Source: Desulfitibacter alkalitolerans DSM 16504
Lineage (GTDB): Bacteria > Bacillota > DSM-16504 > Desulfitibacterales > Desulfitibacteraceae
DNA length: 64,000 bases
Direction of reading: 5' to 3'
NCBI RefSeq assembly: GCF_000620305.1
Contig: NZ_KK211106.1
Coordinates: forward strand, 22,769-86,768
In this document: in pieces, positions 17,821 to 26,819 of the stretch
Numbering within the stretch: position 1 is the first letter of the stretch
Layout: each line of letters opens with the position of its first letter
Made by a program: the position numbers and the translations under genes
Notes under the pieces: model-generated
Told to the model about the DNA's origin: nothing
Database searches by the model: none
What the model saw: the letters and a program-made list of their open reading frames with translations, nothing else

Positions 17821-18891
17821 TTGTTTGATATTGAAATAAATTCAGTAACAAAAACTTATCCAGGTGCTAATGAACCTGCGGTCAATAACCTTACTCTAGC
17901 AGTGGAAAAGGGATCAATTGTTACCCTACTTGGACCTAGTGGATGCGGTAAATCAACAACCCTTCGTCTAATTGCTGGTTTTGAAAGGGCTGACTCAGGC
18001 AGCATAACCCTTGGAGGAAGGGTTGTAAGTGACAATAATACGTGGATTCCACCAGAGAAGCGAGGAGTGGGTATGGTGTTCCAGGACTATGCATTATTTC
18101 CTCATCTAGATGTTTATAAAAATATAGGTTTTGGATACAAGGGGAAGGATTATCATGCCAGGATAATGGAGGTTATTGAATTAGTTAACCTGAAGGGATT
18201 TGAAAAGCGTTATCCCAATGAGCTATCAGGTGGTCAGCAGCAAAGGGTAGCCCTGGCCAGGGCCCTGACACGCAGGCCGGTTGTCATTTTGTTAGATGAG
18301 CCATTTAGCAACCTGGATGCAGATTTACGAGTGCAGATGAGACTGGAGGTAAAACGTATCATTAAAGAAGCTGAAGCCACCGCTGTTTTTGTTTCCCATG
18401 ATCAAAAAGACGCCCTGGCTATTTCTGATAGGATTGTGGTCATGAAGGACGGGGTAGTGCAGCAGCACGGAACACCCAGAGAAATCTACCAGTTTCCAGA
18501 AAATAAATTTGTTGCCACCTTTGTAGGTCAAACCAACATTCTTGAGGGTAAGATAGGCAGGGATGGCAGATCAGTAGAAACTGAATTAGGCAATATACCC
18601 TGCAATCATACCCATAACCATGAACCTGGGGAGTTGGTATTTATTTCTGTAAGACCAGATAGCCTGGAGATGGATACCCAGGGAAATATAGTTGGTCAAA
18701 TCAAACAGTCTACCTATACAGGTGATTCAATTGATGCTGTGATAGAAGTGGAACTGGCAAATAAAAAAAAGCGCAAGCTTCTGGCACACATTCACCCTGA
18801 AAAGGTAGTCAGTCCTGGGGATAGGGTCAGCTTCAAGGTCTTGCCGGATTTTGTGGCTGTAATAAAGCATCTTAACTCCTCAATTCAATAA
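17821..18891 (+). CDS. ferric iron ABC transporter, ATP-binding protein
   Basis: A 356-residue ABC ATPase with Walker A GPSGCGKST, Q loop VFQDYALFPHL, signature LSGGQQQR, Walker B VVILLDEP and the switch histidine in VSHDQKDAL. The C-terminal ~120 residues look like the TOBE substrate-sensing domain of the FbpC/PotA group. A TTG at 17821 with AAGGTGGTGAG at good spacing fits better than the two GTG codons inside that ribosome site. It follows the permease after 13 bases and completes the FbpABC set. Confidence 0.88.
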   Translation: MFDIEINSVTKTYPGANEPAVNNLTLAVEKGSIVTLLGPSGCGKSTTLRLIAGFERADSGSITLGGRVVSDNNTWIPPEKRGVGMVFQDYALFPHLDVYKNIGFGYKGKDYHARIMEVIELVNLKGFEKRYPNELSGGQQQRVALARALTRRPVVILLDEPFSNLDADLRVQMRLEVKRIIKEAEATAVFVSHDQKDALAISDRIVVMKDGVVQQHGTPREIYQFPENKFVATFVGQTNILEGKIGRDGRSVETELGNIPCNHTHNHEPGELVFISVRPDSLEMDTQGNIVGQIKQSTYTGDSIDAVIEVELANKKKRKLLAHIHPEKVVSPGDRVSFKVLPDFVAVIKHLNSSIQ

Positions 18892-19014
18892 ATAGAATTT
18901 ATTGAATTAAGCAAGATAATTATAGATTGGATTTTTTATTAAAATTTTGCAAAAACCATTAAAAAAGAGTACAATAATTCCATTCTAAGTAATTAATAGT
19001 GAAAGGGTGACAAG

Positions 19015-19536
19015 ATGTCAAAAAATCCAATAGTTACAATGGAAATGGAAAATGGGAATGTTATTAAGATTGAGCTTTATCCTGACGAGGCTCCCAATAC
19101 TGTAAGAAACTTTGTGTCTTTGATAAATAAGGGCTTTTATGATGGAGTTACTTTCCATAGGGTAATACCTGGCTTTATGGTGCAGGGAGGCTGCCCGGAA
19201 GGCTCAGGTATGGGCGGACCTGGCTATTCCATAAAGGGAGAGTTTAATAAGAACAGCTTTCCCAATGACCTGGCACATGACAGGGGAGTTATTTCCATGG
19301 CAAGAACCATGGCCCCCAACTCTGCCGGCTCTCAGTTTTTCATAATGGTACAGAAATCCCCACATTTAGATGGGGATTATGCTGCCTTTGGAAAGGTTAT
19401 TGAAGGAATGGAAGAGGTTGACAGGATAGTAAATGTTAATCGGGATTATAGAGATAAGCCTGAAGAAGATCAGCGAATTGCTAGAGTTACTGTAGATACC
19501 TTTGGGGTAGAATATGAGGAACCGCAGAAAATGTAA
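19015..19536 (+). CDS. peptidyl-prolyl cis-trans isomerase, cyclophilin type
   Basis: A 173-residue cytoplasmic cyclophilin with no signal peptide. Signature segments are GVTFHRVIPGFMVQGG, the catalytic arginine in FHR, ARTMAPNSAGSQFFIM and HLDGDYAAFGKVIEGME. It would speed proline isomerisation during protein folding. A hairpin terminator follows. It appears to be a single-gene unit with no functional link to its neighbours. Confidence 0.93.
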   Translation: MSKNPIVTMEMENGNVIKIELYPDEAPNTVRNFVSLINKGFYDGVTFHRVIPGFMVQGGCPEGSGMGGPGYSIKGEFNKNSFPNDLAHDRGVISMARTMAPNSAGSQFFIMVQKSPHLDGDYAAFGKVIEGMEEVDRIVNVNRDYRDKPEEDQRIARVTVDTFGVEYEEPQKM

Positions 19537-19550
19537 TGGATACTTCAAGC

Positions 19551-19583
19551 ACACCTATTTAAAGCTAATAGGTGTCTTGTTTT
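19551..19583 (+). terminator. terminator after the cyclophilin gene
   Basis: The stem is ACACCTATT with AATAGGTGT and a seven-base loop, followed by CTTGTTTT. Confidence 0.7.
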
Positions 19584-19622
19584 ACCATTTTATTTTCATG
19601 TCTAATGAAAGAAGGAGTACTT

Positions 19623-20663
19623 TTGAAGTCCAAAGAAATTACTATAGACCAATTACAACAGTTTAAAGATTTTGTAAAAATAGATGTCCGTTCACCAGGT
19701 GAGTTTGTTGATGGAACAATTCCTGGAGCGTTTAATATTCCCTTATTAGATGATGCCGAGAGGGCACAAGTTGGAACGGTTTACAAGCAAATCTGTACAG
19801 AAAAAGCAAAAAGCATGGGGTATGACATTGTTAAGCCCAAGCTGCCGGGCATCTTTAGTCACATTCAGAGCCTCTCAGAAAACAACAGAAAAGTTGTCTT
19901 ATTCTGCTGGCGCGGAGGCATGAGAAGCCAGCGCCTGGTTGACTACTGCAGTGAACATGGACTGGAGGTTTCATACCTTTCTGGAGGCTACAGAGCTTAC
20001 AGGAGGCTTGTTTATTCATTTCTTAATGATTTTGAAAAAATTCCTGAAATGGTTGTTTTAATGGGCTTAACAGGTGTTGGAAAAACAAAACTGCTGTCTT
20101 TACTGGCCCAAAATGGTGTGCCCGTAATAGACATTGAAAAGGCTGCAAATAATCGTGGTTCGGTTTTTGGTCAGATTCATGGGGGAAGTCAGCCGACTCA
20201 AAAAAACTTTGAGGCCATGCTCTATGAAAATTTTAGGAGTAATGACTGGGGCTTCTCAATTATAGAGTGTGAAAGTAAAAGAATAGGAAAAATCTATCTT
20301 CCAGATATGATTTATCATAAGATGAAGACAGGCCTAAAAATTCACCTTTATGCAGACTTTGATAAGCGGGTAGAAAGACTATTAGAGGATTATGCAGGCT
20401 TTCCTGAGGACAAGCTTATTGATGCAATACTGCATTTAAAAAAGGCCCTTGGTCAGGAAAAAATTAACAACCTTATTGAACTAGTTAGAAATAAAAAGTT
20501 CCACGAGGTTGTGGCAGCCCTCTTAAGGGATTACTATGATCCATTATATGGGTATCCACGGGGACAAGCAAATACTTATGACATCTCAATCAATTGTAAC
20601 AACCTTAATATTGCTGCTGGGGAAATAAGAGACTTCTTGTCATTTAGATATGGGTATGCGTAA
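19623..20663 (+). CDS. mnmH: tRNA 2-selenouridine synthase
   Basis: A 346-residue two-domain enzyme. An N-terminal rhodanese domain has VRSPGEFVDGTIPGAFNIP and the catalytic cysteine in FCWRGGMRS, and a P-loop domain (MGLTGVGKTKLL) follows. It replaces sulfur by selenium at wobble 2-thiouridine of certain tRNAs using selenophosphate, so the cell is expected to use selenium. The TTG at 19623 lies after GAAGGAG; the longer frame from 19572 covers the previous terminator and is wrong. Confidence 0.92.
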   Translation: MKSKEITIDQLQQFKDFVKIDVRSPGEFVDGTIPGAFNIPLLDDAERAQVGTVYKQICTEKAKSMGYDIVKPKLPGIFSHIQSLSENNRKVVLFCWRGGMRSQRLVDYCSEHGLEVSYLSGGYRAYRRLVYSFLNDFEKIPEMVVLMGLTGVGKTKLLSLLAQNGVPVIDIEKAANNRGSVFGQIHGGSQPTQKNFEAMLYENFRSNDWGFSIIECESKRIGKIYLPDMIYHKMKTGLKIHLYADFDKRVERLLEDYAGFPEDKLIDAILHLKKALGQEKINNLIELVRNKKFHEVVAALLRDYYDPLYGYPRGQANTYDISINCNNLNIAAGEIRDFLSFRYGYA

Positions 20664-20702
20664 TGTTAGAGGAAAACATTTTAATTTTTTGGGGGGAATA
20701 AT

Positions 20703-21581
20703 GTGGACTTAAAAAGTTTTTTAGAAAAAAAAGAAACGGTCCTTTTAGATGGTGCCATGGGTACCCAATTGATTAGTAAGGGGATACAGCCTGGAGGAAC
20801 GCCAAATATTGCCTGCCCTGAAGTCATTAGAGATATTCATAGGGAGTATATCCAGGCAGGAAGTGATATTGTAACCACAAACACTTTTATACTAAATAGA
20901 ATTTATTTAGCGACCCATAACATAAATATTGACAGTGCTGAAGCTAACAGGGCAGGTGTAAGGATTGCTAAAAGTATTTCTAAAGAAGGCGGCTATGTTT
21001 TAGGAAATATAGGGCTAACTGGTCAACTATTGGAACCTTATGGAGCTTATAGGGAGGAACAGTTTTACAATGCTTTTAAGGAACAGGCTGAGATACTTGC
21101 TGAGAATGGGGTTGACGGTTTTATCATTGAAACTCAAAGTGATTTGAGGGAAGCCCTTTGTGCTCTTAAGGCCTGCAAAAGCATCTCAGAACTGCCTGTA
21201 ATTGTATCATTTACCTTTTCAAAGAACCCCAGGGGATTTGTTACCATGATGGGTAACTTCCTTGAAGACTGTGTTGAAAAGACAATCCATGAGGGAGCAG
21301 ATTTAGTGGGGGCTAATTGTGGTGAACTAGACCCCCTTGAAATGGCTGAGGTTGTATCTGCTATAAAGTCCATATCTAAAGTACCCATAGTTATTCAGCC
21401 AAATGCAGGCAAGCCAAAGTTAGTAGATAACAAAACAATATATGACATGACACCAGAAGCATTTGCAGAGGATATCAAAAAATGTATTGAGGCAGGAGCA
21501 AAACTAGTGGGCGGCTGCTGTGGAACCACCCCGGAACATATACACGGGGTTAAAAAGCTTATAGATTCTTTAAAAGAATAA
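20703..21581 (+). CDS. homocysteine S-methyltransferase family protein
   Basis: A 292-residue single-domain protein of the MetH N-terminal/BHMT family: LLDGAMGTQLISKG at the start, VGANCG near residue 200 and GGCCGTTPEHI near the end supply the three zinc-binding cysteines. These enzymes move a methyl group to homocysteine or act with corrinoid partners. No cobalamin-binding or folate-binding domain is attached, so it is either a stand-alone homocysteine methyltransferase or a component of a corrinoid methyltransfer system. GTG start after TTGGGGGG. Confidence 0.85.
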   Translation: MDLKSFLEKKETVLLDGAMGTQLISKGIQPGGTPNIACPEVIRDIHREYIQAGSDIVTTNTFILNRIYLATHNINIDSAEANRAGVRIAKSISKEGGYVLGNIGLTGQLLEPYGAYREEQFYNAFKEQAEILAENGVDGFIIETQSDLREALCALKACKSISELPVIVSFTFSKNPRGFVTMMGNFLEDCVEKTIHEGADLVGANCGELDPLEMAEVVSAIKSISKVPIVIQPNAGKPKLVDNKTIYDMTPEAFAEDIKKCIEAGAKLVGGCCGTTPEHIHGVKKLIDSLKE

Positions 21582-21640
21582 CACAACCAGATAAAGGGGA
21601 AATTAAAATAAGTATCTTATAAGGTAATGGGGTAATTAAA

Positions 21641-22396
21641 TTGAGGGTTAGCAAAAAACTACCCATTGCTGTGGGGGGCTTAGCTGTCCTTTCAGGACTT
21701 TACTTAAAAAGATTATTTGCCATGAAATTATCTGTTGGTGAGAAAATTGCCCTCTACAATGGCGAAAAAATATTAAATACTTATAAAAATATACTTGCTT
21801 TTAGTGCCCACCCTGACGATTTGGAATTCTTTGCTGGAGGAACCCTGGCTTTATTAACAGGCAGGGGGTATAGAGTAACTGTAGTGGATATAACAGATGG
21901 CGAAAAGGGTGTGAGACGCAAAAACCTTGCCCCTGTTAGAAGAAATGAGCAAAGGAATGCTTCCAGGGCTTTAAAAATATCTGAACTTGAGTTTCTTCAT
22001 TTTCCAGATTTAAAGCTGGCAGAAAGTGAACTGCTAACACCTGTCATAGAAAGGATTATTGCCAAAATTGAACCGGATGTGGTATTTACCTTTGATTATA
22101 GGTATCCAATTCGGGCAATAAGGCATCCAGATCATATTGCTGTGGGAAAGGTTGTTACTGAGGCTGCTAAAGGTATAAAAGGCAAACTGCCTGAAATAGT
22201 TTATTATGCTTCACGGAGACCTAACAGTATCATTGATATTTCTGACGCTATTGAGAAAAAAGTTAGAGCTGTAAGGTGTCATAAAAGTCAACTTAGATTT
22301 AGTCATAGGGTATATGACCTTTTAATAAAACTGTTTGCAAGATATTCTGCCAAAAAAACTGTTTTAAAACATGCTGAAACATTTCGAATAGAGTAA
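21641..22396 (+). CDS. PIG-L family deacetylase
   Basis: A 251-residue LmbE/PIG-L-type zinc hydrolase with an N-terminal hydrophobic stretch (residues 8-25, possible membrane anchor). Metal-binding motifs are AFSAHPDDLEF near residue 55 and the IRHPDHIAVG motif near 165. Members remove acetyl groups from N-acetylglucosaminyl compounds such as bacillithiol or mycothiol precursors or glycolipids; the substrate here is not indicated. TTG start; the nearest upstream purine-rich stretch (AAGGTAATGGGG) is a weak ribosome site. Confidence 0.8.
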   Translation: MRVSKKLPIAVGGLAVLSGLYLKRLFAMKLSVGEKIALYNGEKILNTYKNILAFSAHPDDLEFFAGGTLALLTGRGYRVTVVDITDGEKGVRRKNLAPVRRNEQRNASRALKISELEFLHFPDLKLAESELLTPVIERIIAKIEPDVVFTFDYRYPIRAIRHPDHIAVGKVVTEAAKGIKGKLPEIVYYASRRPNSIIDISDAIEKKVRAVRCHKSQLRFSHRVYDLLIKLFARYSAKKTVLKHAETFRIE

Positions 22397-22577
22397 AAAT
22401 ATTAATAGGTTCTGGATAAATAACAGGGCCTTTTTTTATTTCAATTTTTCTAAATCATTCAGGATAGATAGGATATTATGAACCCTTATAACTGCCATAA
22501 GAAATATGTACAAGGGGAATTTGGAATATGGATGAAATATATATTTATTAAATTTAAGCAATTAGGAGGTTAGGCCT

Positions 22578-23900
22578 TTGAGTCAAGATTCCAAATTAAA
22601 AAGAAGCGGTATTTCTGAACTATGGAGGAAAGAGGACTGGTGGGCAGTATGGTTAGGAGTTGTTATAATGGCTGGTGCACTGGTTAGTATTCTGACCGAA
22701 CCTGCACTTCCAAAAAGATGGGGACGTGAGGGTGTTGAATCAATCCTTGCTTCTGTTCCAGGGGATATTGTTTCAGGGATCCTTTTGACTGGAGTAATAT
22801 GTTTAGCAGTGTTTTCCTTATCAATCTGGTTTACTAAAAGAGAGATCTTTGGCAAGTTTGTGGCAGCTTTTCCAGTAATATTTATTTTAGCTATAGTTGC
22901 CTATATTTTAGGAAATTATGCTCCATGGAGACACTATGGGTTTAATGATGTGATCTGGGCACTTGTCATTGGCTTGCTTATCAGCAATACCATAAAGACC
23001 CCCATATTTTTAAGAGGGGCCATGCATACAGAGCTTTACATTAAGACAGGATTAGTGCTACTGGGTGCTTCAATCTTGTTTGACCGTATGCTGGCATTGG
23101 GACTCATGGGGCTGGGAGTTGCATGGGTGGTAACTCCAATAGTGGTAATCTTCATGTACTGGTTTTCCCAGAGGTTTTTAAAAATGCAGGAAAACAGGGG
23201 GTTGGCTATTACCATTGCAGCATCAACCTCAGTATGTGGCGTGTCGGCTGCAATAGCAGCCGGGGCAGCTTCCAAGGCTAGAAAAGAAGAAATATCCCTG
23301 GCCATTTCAGTTACATTGATATTTACTGTATTGATGATGATAGGAATGCCAGCCCTGGTTAGATTATTGAATATTGATCCCATTGTTGGCGGTGCTTGGC
23401 TAGGCGGGACCATAGACTCTACAGGCGCAGTAGTTGCAGCCGGGGCCATGCTGGGGGATAATGCCATGGAAGTTGCTTCAGTAATTAAGATGGTGCAAAA
23501 CATTATGGTGGGCATTATTGCCTTTGGAATTGCAATATTTTGGGTTGTAGTCTATGAGAAAAGATCACTAGGTGAAACAAGTGTGGGTCCAAAGGAAATC
23601 TGGATTCGCATGCCCAAGTTTATTCTAGGTTTTATCGGTGCATCCATTGTTTTTTCTTTGTTTATTCCAGAGGCTCTAGTGGAAACATCACTAGAAGCAA
23701 TTGATGGGTATAGAGGCTTCTTCTTTACTTTAGCTTTTGTCAGTATTGGCCTGGAATCTAACTTTGGTGAAATGGCTAAAATGGTAAAGGGTGGAAAACC
23801 CTTAACCTTATACCTTATTGGCCAGTCATTCAATGTTATTTTAACTCTAATTGCTGCATATATTTTCTTTAGTGGTTATTTCTTTAAACTTCCCTTTTAA
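22578..23900 (+). CDS. YeiH-family putative sulfate exporter (longer copy)
   Basis: A 440-residue membrane protein with ~11 hydrophobic segments. It carries the family core: LVIGLLISNT, FLRGAMHTELYIKTGLVLLGASILF, ASTSVCGVSAAIAAGAASKA, EEISLAISVTLIF and SIGLESNFGEM. YeiH/YadS proteins are named putative sulfate exporters from their association with sulfonate and sulfite metabolism; transport has rarely been shown. This copy has an extra ~80-residue N-terminal part with two more helices compared with the copy at 32390-33517. The TTG start follows AGGAGG. It opens the sulfur-type gene region and is followed by a small membrane protein. Confidence 0.85.
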   Translation: MSQDSKLKRSGISELWRKEDWWAVWLGVVIMAGALVSILTEPALPKRWGREGVESILASVPGDIVSGILLTGVICLAVFSLSIWFTKREIFGKFVAAFPVIFILAIVAYILGNYAPWRHYGFNDVIWALVIGLLISNTIKTPIFLRGAMHTELYIKTGLVLLGASILFDRMLALGLMGLGVAWVVTPIVVIFMYWFSQRFLKMQENRGLAITIAASTSVCGVSAAIAAGAASKARKEEISLAISVTLIFTVLMMIGMPALVRLLNIDPIVGGAWLGGTIDSTGAVVAAGAMLGDNAMEVASVIKMVQNIMVGIIAFGIAIFWVVVYEKRSLGETSVGPKEIWIRMPKFILGFIGASIVFSLFIPEALVETSLEAIDGYRGFFFTLAFVSIGLESNFGEMAKMVKGGKPLTLYLIGQSFNVILTLIAAYIFFSGYFFKLPF

Positions 23901-23939
23901 TTATTGGTTGGACTTCAATGAGGTGATGGAGATGAACAT

Positions 23940-24164
23940 ATGAATAATCACAATCAAGAAGATAATCATGAGCTGCCTACATGGATAAAAATAATAAACT
24001 TAATGTTATTTATAGTTATACTAGGGGGAGCCTTGTTTATCATTTCTACTGACAAGGGTAAGTTTACCGGGCAAACCAGTGGAGCTGGTGACATCTGGTG
24101 GGCTGATATTCCAGCCATTGATGAAGCATATAAAGAATTGAAAAAACGTACAAATACTGAATAA
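23940..24164 (+). CDS. small single-pass membrane protein, unrecognised
   Basis: A 74-residue protein with a polar N terminus (NNHNQEDNHE), one membrane helix (about residues 17-36) and a soluble tail with GDIWWADIPAIDEAYKELKKR. No known family was recognised. It starts 39 bases after the YeiH gene with its own ribosome site and precedes a terminator, so it is probably co-transcribed and may be a small partner of that transporter. Confidence 0.65.
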   Translation: MNNHNQEDNHELPTWIKIINLMLFIVILGGALFIISTDKGKFTGQTSGAGDIWWADIPAIDEAYKELKKRTNTE

Positions 24165-24170
24165 AAAAGA

Positions 24171-24212
24171 TGAGAGGCTCTGGTAGATTATACCAGGCTT
24201 CTTGTTTTTTTC
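24171..24212 (+). terminator. terminator after the YeiH unit
   Basis: An imperfect hairpin (GGCTCTGGTA with TACCAGGCTTC) is followed by a run of seven T. Confidence 0.65.
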
Positions 24213-24352
24213 GTAAGGCTTCCGCTGCTTCAAAAAAGATTTAGCAAAAATCAAGTTTCTTTTTATATTCATCTATAAATATTTTTAATAGATTATATAA
24301 TTTAAACTGTGTTATTATTTAAATAATCTACCCAGGCTATGGAGGTCTTTCA

Positions 24353-25018
24353 GTGATTAAAAAAAATGATTTCCTAGTTCGTTTAACCGCTCAAGAGAAA
24401 GAAATATATAAAGACATAGCATTTAAGTTGAATTTCCAGAAAAATAATATTATTTTTGCTAATGGTGACCAGCCTGACTATGTATATTTAATTGAAAGTG
24501 GGTTGGTAAAAATCTATCGATTAAACAGCGATGGTGACGCTATTACAGTGGCAATTAGACATTCTGGTGAATTATTTGGCCTGGCAGAAGCCGTACTTGA
24601 CGAACCGCGAAAATGCTTTGCCCAGGCTATTGATAACGCCTCTCTGTTGGCTGTAAAAAATAATGATTGGAAAACTATATTAAAAACAATGCCTGAGCTT
24701 TCACTTAAAGTCAACAGAATGCTGGCCCTTAGGTTAAGAAGAGCTGAAGAGATTATATACGACTTAATTACTTATAATGTATCCGGCCGCCTGGCCAGTC
24801 TATTATTACATTTACAAGACCAATGCGGATGCCAGACAATTGATGGTATAGTGCTAAATATCAAGCTTACTCACAGTGAAATAGCTGCAATTATAGGTTC
24901 CACAAGGCAAAGTGTTACCCAAATACTTAATGAGTTTAAGGATGAGGGAGTAATAAAGATTAATGACAAAAAAATAATCGTAACCAACAAAAATAAGCTG
25001 CAATCAAAAATATATTAA
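24353..25018 (+). CDS. Crp/Fnr-family transcription regulator
   Basis: A 221-residue regulator with a cyclic nucleotide-binding-type beta barrel (about residues 15-125, with DYVYLIESGLVKIY and HSGELFGLAEA), a long dimer helix, and a C-terminal winged helix with LTHSEIAAIIGSTRQSVTQIL. The N-terminal cysteine cluster of FNR is absent, so it is not an FNR-type oxygen sensor; the effector is unknown. The GTG follows ATGGAGG. It is divergent from nothing and stands just upstream of the DASS/Apr-like genes, whose leader holds two symmetric sites of the kind this family binds. Confidence 0.88.
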   Translation: MIKKNDFLVRLTAQEKEIYKDIAFKLNFQKNNIIFANGDQPDYVYLIESGLVKIYRLNSDGDAITVAIRHSGELFGLAEAVLDEPRKCFAQAIDNASLLAVKNNDWKTILKTMPELSLKVNRMLALRLRRAEEIIYDLITYNVSGRLASLLLHLQDQCGCQTIDGIVLNIKLTHSEIAAIIGSTRQSVTQILNEFKDEGVIKINDKKIIVTNKNKLQSKIY

Positions 25019-25040
25019 CCCCTTTTGGGGTTTATTTTTT
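25017..25040 (+). terminator. terminator after the Crp/Fnr gene
   Basis: AACCCC-TTTT-GGGGTT is followed by TATTTTTT. It overlaps the stop codon region of the regulator gene and isolates it from the next unit. Confidence 0.75.
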
Positions 25041-25048
25041 ACACAAAA

Positions 25049-25122
25049 TGTCATCCAGCTGACCTAGATAGTGTCATGTAAATGACTATGGTTTTGCAAT
25101 TATAAAGACCATAATACTGCAA
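25049..25122 (+). promoter_or_regulatory. tandem Crp/Fnr-type operators and promoter of the DASS/Apr-like unit
   Basis: Two sites of the form TGTCA-N6-TGAC lie at 25049-25064 (TGTCA TCCAGC TGACC) and 25072-25087 (TGTCA TGTAAA TGACT), 23 bases apart centre to centre. A possible -10 CATAAT lies at 25110-25115, so the start would be near 25122 and the nearer site would centre near -42, the position of class II activator sites. The -35 is poor, as expected for an activated promoter. The pairing with the adjacent regulator is inference. Confidence 0.6.
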
Positions 25123-25152
25123 GATACCTGACCGCCCCATGCCTAATACTCC

Positions 25153-25200
25153 CCTATAATATTAACAAATGCAATAGGCACTATAAGGGGATATTATAGG
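25153..25200 (+). repeat. separated inverted repeat in the DASS leader
   Basis: CCTATAATAT (25153-25162) and ATATTATAGG (25191-25200) are exact inverted copies 28 bases apart; both arms sit beside CCCC or GGGG tracts. It could form a leader hairpin or be a divided operator. Both arms also contain TATAAT or its complement. Confidence 0.6.
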
Positions 25201-25270
25201 AAGGGGGGCACGTGGCTGTAAAATAAATACTTGTCGGTAGGTCATTACAAATTTTAAAGGAGGAATATGG

Positions 25271-26773
25271 GTGAGTTCTGAGTCTAATACTTCGACAGTA
25301 ACAGAAAATACTCTAGTTAACCAGGGTGTATTAAGCAGCTTGACACCTGAAGAAAAGAAAAAATGTATTAGTCTATTAATTGCTACTGCAATAATGCTTG
25401 GTTTCCATTATGGCCCTGCAATACCTGGTTTAGAACCTAATGGTCAGTCAATTTTAGGTATTTTTTTCTGGTTCATGATTGTTTTAATAACAAACAGCTT
25501 GCATGGCTTTGTTGTAGGTTTTGCATCCCCAGTACTAATAATAATGCTTACAGACTTAAAAATAGGAGAAGCTTTTAATGCCTTTACAGGTGATGCCTTT
25601 TTCCTGGCAATTGGAGCATTCACTTTTGCTGCCATTATGACGGCAACTCCACTGGGTAAAAGGATTACAGTATGGATAACCGATTTATTTAGATCAGTAA
25701 GGGTTCCCAGAATCTTTTTTGGCTTATCAGCAGCAGACTTTGCAATAAGTGGTTTCTTGCCCACAGTTGCTGAAACTGGCCTGATGCTTCCCCTGGCAAA
25801 GGGCTTTAGCTCTCTAACAAAGGATAAGGAACATCTTCCTGAGGTGCAAAGAATGAACAAGGGGTTATTTCTCTTGGTAGTTGGACTTATGCCCTTGTTT
25901 ACAAGTCTATTAATCTTAACTGCCCACTTCCCAAATATATTATGGGCTGGCTATATGGGGGAAATTGGTTATACAATAACCTGGACAGACTGGCTGGTGC
26001 TTAACCTTCCCTTATGGGGTTTGATGCCTGTAGTATTTATATATGTAGTTTCATATTACAAATTGTGGAAGGTTGAGATACCAGGAGCAGCAGATGAAAT
26101 GCCTAGACTTAAAAAGGAATTAGGTAAAATTACCTGGCCAGAAAAGTGGGCTTTAATATCCCTTGGTATATGTCTTTTTCTGTGGGTTACTGAAAAGTAC
26201 CTTCATAATATTGGAACAGGTATGGTAGCCTTAATACTGTTGGTCTTGATTTTTCTGCCCTTTAGTAAAATTAAGTTCAAGGAAATCTCTCCTCATATCA
26301 TGTGGGATGTATGGATTCTTCTTGGAGGAGCTATTTCCCTGGGAACAGCACTTTTTAGATCAGGAGCAGTTGATTGGATGGTACGCTTAATTCTTAACCC
26401 TGTAGAGCACATTATAATTGGCCTACCTGCAATTCTGATTTTAATAGTGGTGGTTTTCGTTATCCAGATCCCAAGGGCAGGAATTGTGAGTGCTGCAGCC
26501 ATGGGTGCAATGTTCATACCGTTAACAATGAGCTTGGGACCTGAGCTTGGTTTTAATGTTTTACCTTTCTCTTTAATTGTTACTAACTGCTTAAGCTATG
26601 CATTTTTGCTGCCCATGTCAATTACAGCCTTCTTTATAGCATGGGGAGCATCGGGTATGTCCATGGGAGAAGTAATAAAATTTGGAGTGCCCTTAACAAT
26701 AATTTGTAATGTTTATACAATAGTAACCATGGCAATTTGGCTGCCATTAATAGGATATCCATTAATGATGTAA
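25271..26773 (+). CDS. DASS/SLC13-type anion transporter
   Basis: A 500-residue membrane protein with about 12 hydrophobic segments, of the divalent anion:sodium symporter type (LNTD-like duplicated fold: FLPTVAETGLMLPLAKGF in the first half and PRAGIVSAAAMGAMFIPL in the second). The usual SNT sodium and substrate motif is not visible in either repeat, so substrate and ion coupling may differ. Members carry dicarboxylates, sulfate or related anions. The GTG start follows AAAGGAGGAATATGG. It is first in the unit with the Apr-like genes, which makes an oxyanion or sulfonate substrate likely but unproven. Confidence 0.78.
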   Translation: MSSESNTSTVTENTLVNQGVLSSLTPEEKKKCISLLIATAIMLGFHYGPAIPGLEPNGQSILGIFFWFMIVLITNSLHGFVVGFASPVLIIMLTDLKIGEAFNAFTGDAFFLAIGAFTFAAIMTATPLGKRITVWITDLFRSVRVPRIFFGLSAADFAISGFLPTVAETGLMLPLAKGFSSLTKDKEHLPEVQRMNKGLFLLVVGLMPLFTSLLILTAHFPNILWAGYMGEIGYTITWTDWLVLNLPLWGLMPVVFIYVVSYYKLWKVEIPGAADEMPRLKKELGKITWPEKWALISLGICLFLWVTEKYLHNIGTGMVALILLVLIFLPFSKIKFKEISPHIMWDVWILLGGAISLGTALFRSGAVDWMVRLILNPVEHIIIGLPAILILIVVVFVIQIPRAGIVSAAAMGAMFIPLTMSLGPELGFNVLPFSLIVTNCLSYAFLLPMSITAFFIAWGASGMSMGEVIKFGVPLTIICNVYTIVTMAIWLPLIGYPLMM

Positions 26774-26819
26774 CAGTATAATGGCCAGTAGCCATTATAA
26801 ATGAAAGGAGCGATATATA

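Noticed and set aside
20664-20702. SAM riboswitch or T-box before the homocysteine methyltransferase gene
   Set aside because: The spacer is only about 40 bases and shows no structure.
23036-23515. 159-residue minus-strand frame in the YeiH gene
   Set aside because: Antisense shadow; low complexity and no start signal.
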